Source: Caryophanales bacterium UBA1709 (lineage in GTDB: Bacteria; Bacillota_I; Bacilli_A; RFN20; UBA1709). From it: a stretch of 32,513 nt of DNA. Below, piece by piece: positions 7,992 through 16,134 of this stretch. The stretch spans positions 126,296 through 158,808 of the forward strand of contig DCJD01000012.1 of the NCBI GenBank assembly GCA_002317215.1, in the 5' to 3' direction. Under the pieces are notes generated by a model that worked only from the letters and a program-made list of their open reading frames with translations, searched no databases and was not told the DNA's origin. Within the stretch, counting starts at the first letter, position 1. Each line of letters opens with the position of its first letter. The translations under genes and the position numbers were made by a program.

Positions 7992-9191
7992 TTATATTAA
8001 TTTAGGTGAAATATCATCATTTAATAAAGTTTCATCATAAATATTGAAGTTTGCTGCAATTGTAGAACCTAATAATGCAAATGTATCAGATTCACCTATA
8101 TATGTACCTTTAGTAAATACTTTTGAATAAAATATCGCAGGAACTTGTTCTCTTGTATGATCACTACCTGGCGCAATTGGATCATTTCCATGATCTGCAG
8201 TAAGTACTAATAAATCATTTTCATTCAAATTTTGAATTAAAGAGCCTAAATCTTTATCAAATTCTTCCAAACACTCCTTATATCCATTAACATTTCTTCT
8301 ATGTCCATATTCGCTATCGAAATCTACTAAATTAACAAAACATAATCCATTAAAATCACTATTTTTTGCTAAATTTTGCGTTTTTTCCATTCCATCATGG
8401 TTAGAAACTGTTTTATATGCTTCAGTTATACCACATGAATTGAATATATCATTAATCTTTCCTATAGATATTACATCATATCCATTTTCTTTTAGATGAT
8501 CTAAATATGTTTTAGAAGATGGTGATAAAGCATAATCATGTCTTTTTTTAGTTCTAACAAAGCTATTTGCATCATTGCCTATAAATGGTCTAGCAATAAT
8601 TCTACCAACTTTCCACTCATCTTTCATAGTAATTTCTCTACAAATTTGACAAATTTTATATAATTCATCAATATTTATTACATCTTCATGGGCGGCAACT
8701 TGTAAAACAGAGTCACTTGAAGTGTAAACAATTAATTCTTTTGTTTTTAATTGTCTCTCCCCTAATTGTTTTATTATTTCTGTACCACTTGTAGCATAGT
8801 TTCCTATTACTTTATGATTAGTTTTTAATTCAATTTGTTCAATTAATTCTTTAGGAAATCCATTTTCAAAGAAAGTTTTGAATGGTTTTATAGTATTTAT
8901 ACCCATCATTTCCCAATGCCCAGTCATAGTATCTTTTCCATTACTAGTTTCATTTAATCTAAGAATATAACTTTTATTTATTGCATTTTCTTTCTTTATA
9001 AACTTATAATCATCTAAATATCCGAGTCCTAAACGCTCTAAATTTGGCAATTTTAAGCCATTTGTCGCCTTATCTATATCAAGTAAGGTATTTGGATTAG
9101 TTAGATCATTAAATTTAGCAGCATCTTTTGCGTGCCCTACTCCAACGCTATCTAATACAATTAAGAATATTCTTTTAAATCTTTTCATCAT
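7992..9191 (-). CDS. deoB: Phosphopentomutase
   Basis: 399 aa from the chosen start. DeoB interconverts ribose-1-phosphate (or deoxyribose-1-phosphate) and the 5-phosphate, linking nucleoside salvage to sugar metabolism. Alkaline-phosphatase superfamily metal-site motifs are visible: LDSVGVG near the N-terminus, MTGHWEMMG, TADHGNDP and SDHTREQVP. The frame stays open to 9230, but GGAGG at 9198-9202 is spaced correctly for the tandem ATGATG at 9191/9188, so the upstream 13 residues are not counted. The gene overlaps the end of xerD by 17 bases; xerD followed by deoB (drm) is the Bacillus order. Confidence 0.95.
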   Translation of the reverse strand: MMKRFKRIFLIVLDSVGVGHAKDAAKFNDLTNPNTLLDIDKATNGLKLPNLERLGLGYLDDYKFIKKENAINKSYILRLNETSNGKDTMTGHWEMMGINTIKPFKTFFENGFPKELIEQIELKTNHKVIGNYATSGTEIIKQLGERQLKTKELIVYTSSDSVLQVAAHEDVINIDELYKICQICREITMKDEWKVGRIIARPFIGNDANSFVRTKKRHDYALSPSSKTYLDHLKENGYDVISIGKINDIFNSCGITEAYKTVSNHDGMEKTQNLAKNSDFNGLCFVNLVDFDSEYGHRRNVNGYKECLEEFDKDLGSLIQNLNENDLLVLTADHGNDPIAPGSDHTREQVPAIFYSKVFTKGTYIGESDTFALLGSTIAANFNIYDETLLNDDISPKLI

Positions 9192-10086
9192 TATTATCCT
9201 CCAAAGCACTAAGCGGATGAGCCTTTTCATATGCTTGTTTTAAATGTTCTTTTGTTATATGTGTATATATTTGCGTAGTTGCAATATTATTATGGCCAAG
9301 TAATGTCTTAACAGTGACCAAATCTGCTCCGTTTTCTAATAAACTAGTTGCAAAACTATGTCTGAATGTATGTGGGGAAATATTTTTATTCACCCCTGCT
9401 ATTTTAGCATATTTTTTGATTAGAGTTAAAACGTATGATCTATTTAACTTATCTTTTATTTTGCCAACAAAGACATAATTGCTATTTTTATCTTTTAAAA
9501 TATCTTTACGATAAGTATTTAGATATTTAGTTAAGTATTCTAGTGCAACATCTCCTATAAATGTTGTTCTATCTTTATTTCCTTTTCCATGTAACAATAC
9601 ACTACTATCTTCAAAATTAAGCTGATTTAGCTTTAAATTGCATAATTCACTTATTCTAGCCCCAGTAGAAAATAAAAACTCTAACATCGCTTTATTGCGG
9701 TAATCTATAGCATTATTTAAACTAATTGCACCGATAATATCTTCTATTTCCTTAACTGTTAATGTAACTGGCACTTTTTTAATCGGTTTAATTGATTCTA
9801 TAAGAAGCATAGGATTATTTTTAGTTATATTATCTTTATTTAAGAATCTATAAAACGATCTTAATACTGTTATTGTTAAAGAAATTGTCAAATCTGACTT
9901 ATTATTTAAAGATAAATGCTTAATATAGTCTCTAATATCATTGCTATCAATCTTATCAACTTTCTTATTATTAGTATCTAAATAATCTAAAAACTCTCTA
10001 ATAACATTTTGATAAGTCAAAATAGTATTATTAGTAAGATTTCTCTCAAAAATCAAATAATCACTATATAAATTAATATAATTCAT
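9175..10086 (-). CDS. xerD: Tyrosine recombinase XerD-type
   Basis: 303 aa site-specific recombinase of the chromosome-dimer-resolution family. An N-terminal SAM-like core-binding domain (about 1-95) precedes the catalytic domain, where all active-site residues can be placed: R144 (GARISE), K168 (HGKGNKDR), H239 and R242 (HTFRHS), H265 (LGHNN) and nucleophile Y274 (QIYTH). The position directly before deoB matches Bacillus xerD rather than an integrase on a mobile element. Its ATG overlaps the dinB stop (ATGA). It could be called a generic Xer protein; the XerD label rests on synteny. Confidence 0.88.
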   Translation of the reverse strand: MNYINLYSDYLIFERNLTNNTILTYQNVIREFLDYLDTNNKKVDKIDSNDIRDYIKHLSLNNKSDLTISLTITVLRSFYRFLNKDNITKNNPMLLIESIKPIKKVPVTLTVKEIEDIIGAISLNNAIDYRNKAMLEFLFSTGARISELCNLKLNQLNFEDSSVLLHGKGNKDRTTFIGDVALEYLTKYLNTYRKDILKDKNSNYVFVGKIKDKLNRSYVLTLIKKYAKIAGVNKNISPHTFRHSFATSLLENGADLVTVKTLLGHNNIATTQIYTHITKEHLKQAYEKAHPLSALEDNNDEKI

Positions 10087-11273
10087 CGATTTTTAATCTC
10101 CCGTGCTGTAATTAAAGCATTACTTCCTAATTTACGATTTAAATCATTAATGAGTTTTCTTGTTTCATTAACTGTATCACTATTTTTAATAAATTTAGGT
10201 TCATCTTCATCAAATATGGATAATTGATGCGAAAACTCATTAATTTTGATAGTATTTTGTAAAGTTACACCAACTAATCGAATCATTCTATCATCAAAAA
10301 TACTATCAAAAGTTTTTAATGCAGTTTTAAATATATCATCATAACTGTTGGTATATTCTTTTAATTTAATAGTTCTGGTTATATTAGAAAAATCACTATA
10401 TTTAATAGTTAAGCATACATTTTTACCTATTAAATACTGATCAATTGCTCTTTTTGAGACCAATTTAGAAAGATATTTAATCATTTCTACTAATTCATCG
10501 TAATTATTAGTATCGTGATCAAACGTTCTAGAATGCCCTACTGATTTTAATTCGTTGTTATTAACATTAACAATTGATTCATCAATACCATTGGCATAAT
10601 TTTGCATTTCAATATAATTCTTTCCGAAGGCTTTTTTCAATAATTCTTCGTCCTTACAATTGGCTAAGTCTCCTATTGTTTTAAAACCTAACTCTCTTAA
10701 TCTAGGAGCAGATTTTTTGCCAATAAAAAGCATATTCCCTATATCAAGTGGCCACATTTTATCTTTTAAATTCGATTTCTTTAAAACAGTTATACCTAGT
10801 GGTTTTTTCATATCACTAGCCATTTTAGCAAGATATTTGCAATAAGATACCCCAATACTGCATGGAAGTCCTAATTCATTTAATATGCTATATTGAATAG
10901 ATTTTATAACAGCCATTGGATTAGGATTATCCTTTAAGGCCATTGTCATATCAACATAACATTCATCAATGCTTGCCATTTCTATTATTTTTGAATATCT
11001 TTTAATAATCTCTATAAACATAAAAGTATATTTCTCATATAATTCAAAATGAACAGGCAATATTATCAAATCTTTGCATAATTCTTTTGCTTTATATGTT
11101 GGCATTGCACTATTTACACCATATTTTCTTGCTTCATATGATGCAGTTGATATTATTCCTCTTGAATAATCCCCTCCAATAGCTATGGGTTTCCCTTTTA
11201 ATGAAGGATTAACAGCCATTTCAACGGATGCAAAATAACAATTCATATCAATATGTAGAATTATTTTTTGCAT
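10083..11273 (-). CDS. dinB: DNA polymerase IV (Y-family translesion polymerase)
   Basis: 396 aa from ATG at 11273. The catalytic carboxylates are visible: D9 in HIDMNCYFASVE and D103-E104 in ASIDECYVDM. Helix-hairpin-helix and little-finger domains follow. Near the C-terminus, QLSIFDED resembles the beta-clamp-binding motif of Y-family polymerases. A GTG three codons upstream (11282) is in frame but overlaps the ribosome site AGAGGTG, so the ATG is preferred. It bypasses DNA lesions at the cost of fidelity. It ends in TGA overlapping the xerD start, showing TGA is a stop codon in this organism. Confidence 0.94.
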   Translation of the reverse strand: MQKIILHIDMNCYFASVEMAVNPSLKGKPIAIGGDYSRGIISTASYEARKYGVNSAMPTYKAKELCKDLIILPVHFELYEKYTFMFIEIIKRYSKIIEMASIDECYVDMTMALKDNPNPMAVIKSIQYSILNELGLPCSIGVSYCKYLAKMASDMKKPLGITVLKKSNLKDKMWPLDIGNMLFIGKKSAPRLRELGFKTIGDLANCKDEELLKKAFGKNYIEMQNYANGIDESIVNVNNNELKSVGHSRTFDHDTNNYDELVEMIKYLSKLVSKRAIDQYLIGKNVCLTIKYSDFSNITRTIKLKEYTNSYDDIFKTALKTFDSIFDDRMIRLVGVTLQNTIKINEFSHQLSIFDEDEPKFIKNSDTVNETRKLINDLNRKLGSNALITAREIKNR

Positions 11274-11294
11274 ACGTTTCACCTCTTTATCTAA

Positions 11295-11765
11295 TTATAT
11301 CAAATCTTCGGCAAATAAATTATTCTTTGCAATATAATTGCAAATATATAATAGAAAAGCTTTATTTCCGTGCATAACATTATCTAAGAATCCACTTGGA
11401 CAATGCTTTTTAGCATGATTAATCGCCATTCGCATATCCTTTTCTACATTTACATATGAAGTGTTGTACATTTTAGCGATTTCATCATATATTTGAAGAA
11501 CTAAAAAGTATCTATAATCTTCTAAATTCATAATTATTCTAAGACCTTCTTTTATAAATAGCAGTCCCAAATGATCATGTTTAAATCCGATGCTTAGGAA
11601 AAAATCATCAATATTTAACACTTTTTCATCAATAAACATTGAAATATCCTTTTTAATTGATTCATCTGTTCTTTTAACAACTACATATTCATTGTTTTCT
11701 AATTCTTTATTTAATTGTTTGATTTTATCATGCGAAATCATAACGCATTTTGTATATTTAATCAT
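11295..11765 (-). CDS. Spo0A-like orphan DNA-binding protein with truncated receiver domain
   Basis: 156 aa. Residues about 51-150 align by eye with the C-terminal DNA-binding domain of sporulation regulator Spo0A: LSIGFKHDHLGLLFIKEGL and IYDEIAKMYNTSYVNVEKDM correspond to Spo0A IGVPAHIKGYLYLREAI and LYPDIAKKFNTTASRVERAI. The first 45 residues resemble the start of a response-regulator receiver (KCVMISHDKIKQLNKELE), but the central part with the phospho-acceptor Asp is missing (Spo0A is about 267 aa). The gene follows tlyA, the region where spo0A lies in Bacillus. An ATG at 11801 overlaps the tlyA stop and would add 12 residues; AAGGAG before 11765 favours the shorter form. Whether it binds DNA is unknown. 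Confidence 0.72.
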   Translation of the reverse strand: MIKYTKCVMISHDKIKQLNKELENNEYVVVKRTDESIKKDISMFIDEKVLNIDDFFLSIGFKHDHLGLLFIKEGLRIIMNLEDYRYFLVLQIYDEIAKMYNTSYVNVEKDMRMAINHAKKHCPSGFLDNVMHGNKAFLLYICNYIAKNNLFAEDLI

Positions 11766-11779
11766 TTTATAATTACTCC

Positions 11780-11820
11780 TTTTAATAATAAAAAAGCTCA
11801 TCTTAATATTTTGTGAGCTT
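11780..11820 (-). terminator. Hairpin terminator overlapping the tlyA 3' end
   Basis: On the minus strand AAGCTCA (11820-11814) and TGAGCTT (11800-11794) form a 7-bp stem with a 13-base loop, followed by TTTTATTATT. It includes the last tlyA codons and lies before the ribosome site of the Spo0A-like gene, so it may attenuate transcription between the two. Confidence 0.5.
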
Positions 11821-12589
11821 CATTAACAATTTCTTCTATACTGATATTTTTACTTGTTTTAATCAAACTAAGTTCAATTAGGAACTCAATATTTTCTTTT
11901 TTCTCTCCTAATATTGGAGAATAAGTCAGATTATAAACGAATAATCCATAATTATTAGCCGTTTGAATCACATTTGTGATCGCTAGAATATGATCTTCTT
12001 TACTATTTATATAGCCTTTATGTTTTATTGCTTGTTCATATAATTCAAACTGAGGCTTTATTAATGCGATTATTTTTGTATTATTATTAACAAAATTTAT
12101 CAAATTTGACATTATTTTAGTTAAAGAGATAAATGAAACATCAATACATACTATGTCAAACATAGTATTATTAACTTCTTCTTTGGTTAAATCTTTAAAA
12201 TTCTTTTTTTCGATTGTATGAATAACATCATTTTCAAGTAAAGATTTATCAAGTTGATTATATCCTACCTCAATACCTAGGATGTATTTTGCTTTATTTT
12301 GATATAAACAATCACTAAATCCACCAGTAGATTGTCCAATGTCTAAACAAATCTTATCTTTTACATCAATATTAAATTCTTTTAATGCTTTAGATAATTT
12401 ATATCCACCTCTTGATACATAGTTTTCTTTTCTTTCTTTAACTTCAATATAATCATTGTCTTTTACATCATACCCTGCTTTAGTAATTATTTGATTATTT
12501 ACTAAAATAAAGCCATCTTCGATGGCATATTTTGCTTTTTGACGTGTAGAAAAGAAAGATTTCTCAACTAAATATAAATCTAAACGCAT
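11798..12589 (-). CDS. tlyA: TlyA family rRNA methyltransferase (S4 + FtsJ-like)
   Basis: 263 aa. An N-terminal S4 RNA-binding domain (MRLDLYLVEKSFFSTRQKAKYAIEDG) is followed by a SAM-binding methyltransferase domain with CLDIGQSTGGFSDCLY (motif I), IDVSFISL and IIALIKPQFE. Family members 2'-O-methylate rRNA, and some have been reported as haemolysins. It starts one base after the xseB stop, without a strong ribosome site. A perfect copy of the interspersed palindrome lies at codons for NTMFDIVC, just before the conserved IDVSFISL, and a terminator hairpin overlaps the 3' end. The adjacent xseB-tlyA order is Bacillus-like with ispA and dxs missing. Confidence 0.9.
   Translation of the reverse strand: MRLDLYLVEKSFFSTRQKAKYAIEDGFILVNNQIITKAGYDVKDNDYIEVKERKENYVSRGGYKLSKALKEFNIDVKDKICLDIGQSTGGFSDCLYQNKAKYILGIEVGYNQLDKSLLENDVIHTIEKKNFKDLTKEEVNNTMFDIVCIDVSFISLTKIMSNLINFVNNNTKIIALIKPQFELYEQAIKHKGYINSKEDHILAITNVIQTANNYGLFVYNLTYSPILGEKKENIEFLIELSLIKTSKNISIEEIVNEAHKILR
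12148..12168. repeat. Interspersed palindrome copy 5 (in tlyA)
   Basis: Perfect arms ATACTATG-TCAAA-CATAGTAT. On the tlyA strand it encodes NTMFDIVC next to the conserved IDVSFISL. Confidence 0.85.
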
Positions 12590-12590
12590 T

Positions 12591-12803
12591 TTAGAAGCTT
12601 TCTAGATCCTTCTTTACACCGTTTTCTAAGATTTGAGCAGATTTTACTTCGACTTCTTTTAATCTTGCTTCACATTTTTTAACAAGTTCAATTCCTTCTT
12701 GAAATAAAGAAAGTGATTCGTCTAAATTAGCTTCTTGATTTTCTAATTTACTTACAATTTGTTCTAATCTTGCTAATGCTTCTTCAAACTTAATTTCTTC
12801 CAT
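12591..12803 (-). CDS. xseB: Exodeoxyribonuclease VII small subunit
   Basis: 70 aa, the usual size. The family pattern is clear: FEEALARLEQIVSKLENQEANLDESLSLFQEGIELVKKCEARL. XseB subunits form helical partners of XseA in the single-strand-specific exonuclease VII complex. It follows xseA by two bases and has a good ribosome site (AAAGGAGA). Confidence 0.95.
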   Translation of the reverse strand: MEEIKFEEALARLEQIVSKLENQEANLDESLSLFQEGIELVKKCEARLKEVEVKSAQILENGVKKDLESF

Positions 12804-12805
12804 AT

Positions 12806-14062
12806 TTATCTCCTTTTTATATCTTTAATAATTGATGTTATTGTTCCATCTTTTAATGTTGTATTAATAACATCATTTTCTTTTACATCCTCTATACTAG
12901 TTATAACTTTATTATCTTTATTTAATATTCCGTATCCTCTAGACATTATCTTTAAAGGACTTAAATTATCTAGTTTAGCTTCAAAATTCTTTAAAATATG
13001 TTCATTTTTGACAATTTTATCATTATATAAGTTAATTATTTTATTCTTATAATCGTTTATTAATAGTTTATTATTGTATATAAGTTCATTTTTATAAGCT
13101 AATAATCTTTGTTCTAAATCATTAAGTAAAGCGTATCTATCGGCAAATATTAATTCTATCTTGCTTAAATATGGGCTAGATTTAATATTTTCTAGTTTAT
13201 TCTTATATTGATCGATTAAAGATTTATTTATATTAATTAAACGAGATTTAATGCTATTTAACTTATCTAATACATCATTAATATCTGGTGTGACAATCTC
13301 TCCTGCTCCTGTTGGCGTAGGACTACGATAATCTGCAACATAATCACTAATAGTAAAATCTATTTCGTGTCCAATCGCAGATACTATAGGTGTTTTTAAA
13401 GAATATATTGTATTGGCAACTTCTTCATCATTGAAACACCATAAGTCCTCAATAGAACCTCCGCCTCGAGCTAGTATTATAACCTCGAAGTTAAGGTTAT
13501 CAGCATATATTAGATTATTTACAATATCTTTTGAAGCGCTAGCACCTTGTACTAAACTTGGTATTAATGTGATAGACGCAACTGGCCATCTTCTTTGAAT
13601 TGTTGTTATAACATCACGTATTGCGGCACCTTCTCTTGCACTAATAACACATATATTCGTTGGATATTTAGGTAAAGCCTTTTTATGTGATATATCAAAT
13701 AAACCTTTTTCTTCTAATGTCTTTTTAAGTTGTTCAAATCTTAAAAACAAGCCACCAAGTCCAACGTTTTCTGCATTATATACATATAATTGATAAGATC
13801 CACTACTTATATAAACTCCAACACTACAACTTACAACAACTTTCATACCATCTTCTAATTTAAATAATAATTTAGAAGCGTATGTAGAAAACATTACACA
13901 ATTAATTTTGGATTCATCATCTTTTAATGAAAAATATAAATGTCCTGAACTATGATATTTTAAATTAGATATCTCCCCTACTACTTGTAAAGATTTTAAA
14001 GAAGTATCATTTTCAATATCGTTTTTAACTAATTTGTTTACTTGAGCAACAGAAAAAACCAT
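12806..14062 (-). CDS. xseA: Exodeoxyribonuclease VII large subunit
   Basis: 418 aa. The N-terminal OB-fold (VVGEISNLKYHSSGHLYFSLKDDESKINCVMF) precedes the catalytic core with ISAREGAAIRDVITTIQRRWP, ILARGGGSIEDLWCFNDEEVA and SAIGHEIDFTISDYVADYRSPTPTGAGE. The long lysine-rich coiled-coil region (about 270-370) binds XseB. The start overlaps the nusB stop by one base (TAATG). The usual folD gene between nusB and xseA is absent. Confidence 0.96.
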   Translation of the reverse strand: MVFSVAQVNKLVKNDIENDTSLKSLQVVGEISNLKYHSSGHLYFSLKDDESKINCVMFSTYASKLLFKLEDGMKVVVSCSVGVYISSGSYQLYVYNAENVGLGGLFLRFEQLKKTLEEKGLFDISHKKALPKYPTNICVISAREGAAIRDVITTIQRRWPVASITLIPSLVQGASASKDIVNNLIYADNLNFEVIILARGGGSIEDLWCFNDEEVANTIYSLKTPIVSAIGHEIDFTISDYVADYRSPTPTGAGEIVTPDINDVLDKLNSIKSRLININKSLIDQYKNKLENIKSSPYLSKIELIFADRYALLNDLEQRLLAYKNELIYNNKLLINDYKNKIINLYNDKIVKNEHILKNFEAKLDNLSPLKIMSRGYGILNKDNKVITSIEDVKENDVINTTLKDGTITSIIKDIKRR

Positions 14063-14469
14063 TATGCTTTCTCCAAAATAGCATTAATAAATTTATATTG
14101 ATTATCATCGCAATACTCTTTTGCTAGTTTAACACATATATTAACTACAACTGGTTTTGGAGTATTTAGATATTTAATTTCATTATATCCTAATAATAAG
14201 ATAGCTCTTTCCATGTATCCTAAACGATCAAAAGTCCAAGTTTCTTTCAAATATTTAGATATATTATTAACAGAATCATTATAGTTTTTAATTAAACTTA
14301 TCATATATTCTTTAACAAATGGATCATTTTTAGAAACATTATTTTTAAATGATGAATTAATAATAATAGATAAATCTTGTTTATCATTCATTGAAGCATA
14401 AAAAAGATATTGATATGTGCATATCATTAATTTTTCATGAATTTGGTTTCTAGTTAATTTACTTTCCAT
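14062..14469 (-). CDS. nusB: Transcription antitermination protein NusB
   Basis: 135 aa all-helical RNA-binding factor that acts with NusE/S10 at rRNA boxA. The C-terminal pattern (DRLGYMERAILLLGYNEIKYLNTPKPVVVNICVKLAKEYCDDNQYKFINAILEK) is diagnostic. The N-terminal part is typical except that the usual RxxA-x-Q start is replaced by TRNQIHEKLMICTYQYLF. Its neighbours, asp23/yqhY upstream and xseA downstream, match the Bacillus order. Confidence 0.92.
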   Translation of the reverse strand: MESKLTRNQIHEKLMICTYQYLFYASMNDKQDLSIIINSSFKNNVSKNDPFVKEYMISLIKNYNDSVNNISKYLKETWTFDRLGYMERAILLLGYNEIKYLNTPKPVVVNICVKLAKEYCDDNQYKFINAILEKA

Positions 14470-14494
14470 TTTTCAAAGATCTCTCTGCTAAATA

Positions 14495-14830
14495 TTATTG
14501 ATTGTCTAATTTAATATCAATTTTTCTTGGGCTGATTTCAGTCATATATAATAAGTCATGTTGAACTTTTTCTCTAACCTTTTTACATATATTTTCAATA
14601 TCAAAACCATAATCAATAGATAATGAAATCTTGATACTTACACTACTATTTCTACCGATTTTAATAACTACAGGACCACGTGAAAAGATAGTATGTGGAA
14701 CGCACAAACTAACTCCTTCAACATCTTTTACAGATTTTTGAATAATGGATGAAATAACTGAATTGCTTATTCCTAATGTTCCATTATGTTTGAAATTAAT
14801 AATCTTATAATAATGTAAATCTTTTGCCAT
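14495..14830 (-). CDS. Asp23/YqhY (DUF322) family protein
   Basis: 111 aa, one Asp23 domain: GTLGISNSVISSIIQKSVKDVEGV at the N-terminal side and an SVSIKISLSIDYGFDIENICKKVREKVQHDL core. In Bacillus the yqhY gene sits directly before nusB, as here; family members have been linked to cell envelope stress and to control of fatty-acid synthesis, but the molecular role is not settled. A ribosome site AGGTGA precedes the ATG. The gene appears to begin its own transcript (promoter at 14848-14876), behind the efp terminator. Confidence 0.85.
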   Translation of the reverse strand: MAKDLHYYKIINFKHNGTLGISNSVISSIIQKSVKDVEGVSLCVPHTIFSRGPVVIKIGRNSSVSIKISLSIDYGFDIENICKKVREKVQHDLLYMTEISPRKIDIKLDNQ

Positions 14831-14847
14831 ATAGAATCACCTATTAA

Positions 14848-14876
14848 ATATTAACAAATATTTAATTAACCTTCAA
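14848..14876 (-). promoter_or_regulatory. Predicted sigma-A promoter of the asp23-nusB-xseA-xseB-tlyA group
   Basis: On the minus strand TTGAAG (14876-14871) is separated by 17 bases from TAATAT (14853-14848), just downstream of the efp terminator and ahead of the asp23/yqhY ribosome site. Confidence 0.55.
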
Positions 14877-14898
14877 TAAAAAAGAGCATAACTGCTCT
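14873..14898 (-). terminator. Rho-independent terminator after efp
   Basis: Minus-strand AGAGCA and TGCTCT (14898-14893 and 14888-14883) form a 6-bp stem with a 4-base loop, followed by TTTTTTATTG. It begins six bases after the efp stop codon. Confidence 0.8.
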
Positions 14899-14904
14899 AA
14901 TTTA

Positions 14905-15462
14905 TTATCCTCTTGAATCATAAGCACCAGTATCTGTTTTAACAACAACTTTATCGCCTTCTTCAACAAATAATGGTACTTTAATTTCTAATCCAGTTTC
15001 TAATATTGCAGGCTTTAAAGCTCTTGTTGCAGTATCTCCTTTGACTCCTGGATCAGATTTAGTTACTAATAAGGTAACTTTTGGTGGTAAAACAATACCT
15101 AATATCTCTTTTTCAAAATATGTAACCTCAACCTCAAGGTTAGCAGTGATAAAATTCAATTCCCATTTAAGATTCTCTTTTGGAATTGAAACTTGATCAT
15201 AAGATTCATTATCCATAAATACTAGAGAATCCCCTTCATCATATAGATATTGCATTTTTCTTTTATCTGGATGTATTTCATTAAATTTATCATCACCAGA
15301 GAATGAAAATTCTGTAATTGCACCTGTTCTTAAGTTTTTAACTTTTGTTTTACAAATCATTTTTCTCATTGCAGTTTTATTATGTAAAATATCTAATACT
15401 GCATATAAATTGCCCTCATGTTCAAATGTATGGCCTGGTTTTAAATCAATAGCTTGAATCAT
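14905..15462 (-). CDS. efp: Elongation factor P with non-canonical tip loop
   Basis: 185 aa. EF-P rescues ribosomes stalled at consecutive prolines. Domain structure and length are normal: KOW-like domain I, OB domain II (ELNFITANLEVEVTYFEKEILGIVLPPKVTL) and the domain III signature DPGVKGDTATRALKPAILETGLEIKVPLFVEEGD. A ribosome site (AAGGAG) precedes the ATG. Odd: where other EF-Ps have HVKPGKGAAFV, with the modified Lys or Arg at the loop tip, this protein has HNKTAMRKMIC. The alignment needs no gap and puts Met32 at the tip, with Arg33 next to it. A modified tip in the usual position therefore looks impossible. Confidence 0.93.
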   Translation of the reverse strand: MIQAIDLKPGHTFEHEGNLYAVLDILHNKTAMRKMICKTKVKNLRTGAITEFSFSGDDKFNEIHPDKRKMQYLYDEGDSLVFMDNESYDQVSIPKENLKWELNFITANLEVEVTYFEKEILGIVLPPKVTLLVTKSDPGVKGDTATRALKPAILETGLEIKVPLFVEEGDKVVVKTDTGAYDSRG

Positions 15463-15501
15463 ATGTATCTCCTTAAATCAATAAAATTATATCATTTATA
15501 A

Positions 15502-16098
15502 CTAAATAAATGGATTAAAATCTTTCTCATGTTTTATAGTTGTTTTTTGATCATGTCCTGGATAAACATCTAAATTTTCATTCAAATTAAATAAAAATTG
15601 TAGTGAATTTGACAATTTTGTCTTATTTCCACCTGGTAAATCAAATCTTCCAATTCCTTCAAAAAATAGTGTATCTCCTGTAAAAATAATATTTTCTTTT
15701 ACAAAATGATAACAAACTCCTCCATCGGTATGACCAGGAGTTTCATAAACTTTTATATCAGAATCATTTAGATGAATTGGATCAATTGTTTTAGTTTTTA
15801 GCACTGCTACCATATTTTTTAATTTATAGTGTCCTACTAAACTACCATCTATTTGCATAATATCATTATCATTCATATAAACATCACAATGATATTTATC
15901 AACTAATTCATCAACGCATCCACAATGATCAAAATGACCATGAGTTAATAAAATAGCATTAACTCCATCAAACTCTTTATTAATTTTATTAATAATTAGT
16001 TCACTATCTTTTCCAGGATCTATGATATAGCACTTATCCTCACCTATTAGATAAGCATTTTCTTTTAGATATCCATTAATTATTTTAAATAATTTCAT
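15502..16098 (-). CDS. MBL-fold metallo-hydrolase (glyoxalase II / YqgX-like)
   Basis: 198 aa single-domain metallo-beta-lactamase fold. Metal ligands are visible in LLTHGHFDHCG (H-x-H-x-DH), ETPGHTDGGVCYH and IFTGDTLFFEGIGRFDLPGG, with a final histidine in YPGHDQKTTI. The YqgX group is related to hydroxyacylglutathione hydrolase, but the substrate of this member is unknown. It lies between rpmG and efp and is probably read from the rpmG promoter; the ribosome site is weak. Confidence 0.85.
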   Translation of the reverse strand: MKLFKIINGYLKENAYLIGEDKCYIIDPGKDSELIINKINKEFDGVNAILLTHGHFDHCGCVDELVDKYHCDVYMNDNDIMQIDGSLVGHYKLKNMVAVLKTKTIDPIHLNDSDIKVYETPGHTDGGVCYHFVKENIIFTGDTLFFEGIGRFDLPGGNKTKLSNSLQFLFNLNENLDVYPGHDQKTTIKHEKDFNPFI

Positions 16099-16112
16099 AT
16101 CCTAAATAACAA

Positions 16113-16134
16113 AATAAACCATTAAAGGTTTATT
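16113..16134 (-). terminator. Hairpin overlapping the rpmG stop codon
   Basis: On the minus strand AATAAACC (16134-16127) pairs with GGTTTATT (16120-16113) over a 6-base loop, followed by TTGTTATTT. The rpmG stop codon lies in the stem. It is probably a partial terminator between rpmG and the MBL-fold gene. Confidence 0.5.

Noticed and set aside
8921..8935. A CATAGTAT half-site in deoB, and a similar CATAGTAT near 25264 in leuS.
   Set aside because: Neither has the partner arm ACTATG five bases away, and both encode conserved family residues (MTGHW, KYYAL), so they were treated as chance.
9192..9230. N-terminal extension of deoB to the ATG at 9230.
   Set aside because: The extension lies in the xerD coding region and has no family match, while GGAGG is placed correctly for the ATGATG at 9191.
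9175..10086. XerD-type recombinase as a sign of an integrated mobile element.
   Set aside because: Its synteny with deoB, and the absence of att-like repeats or phage genes nearby, fit the housekeeping chromosome-dimer recombinase.
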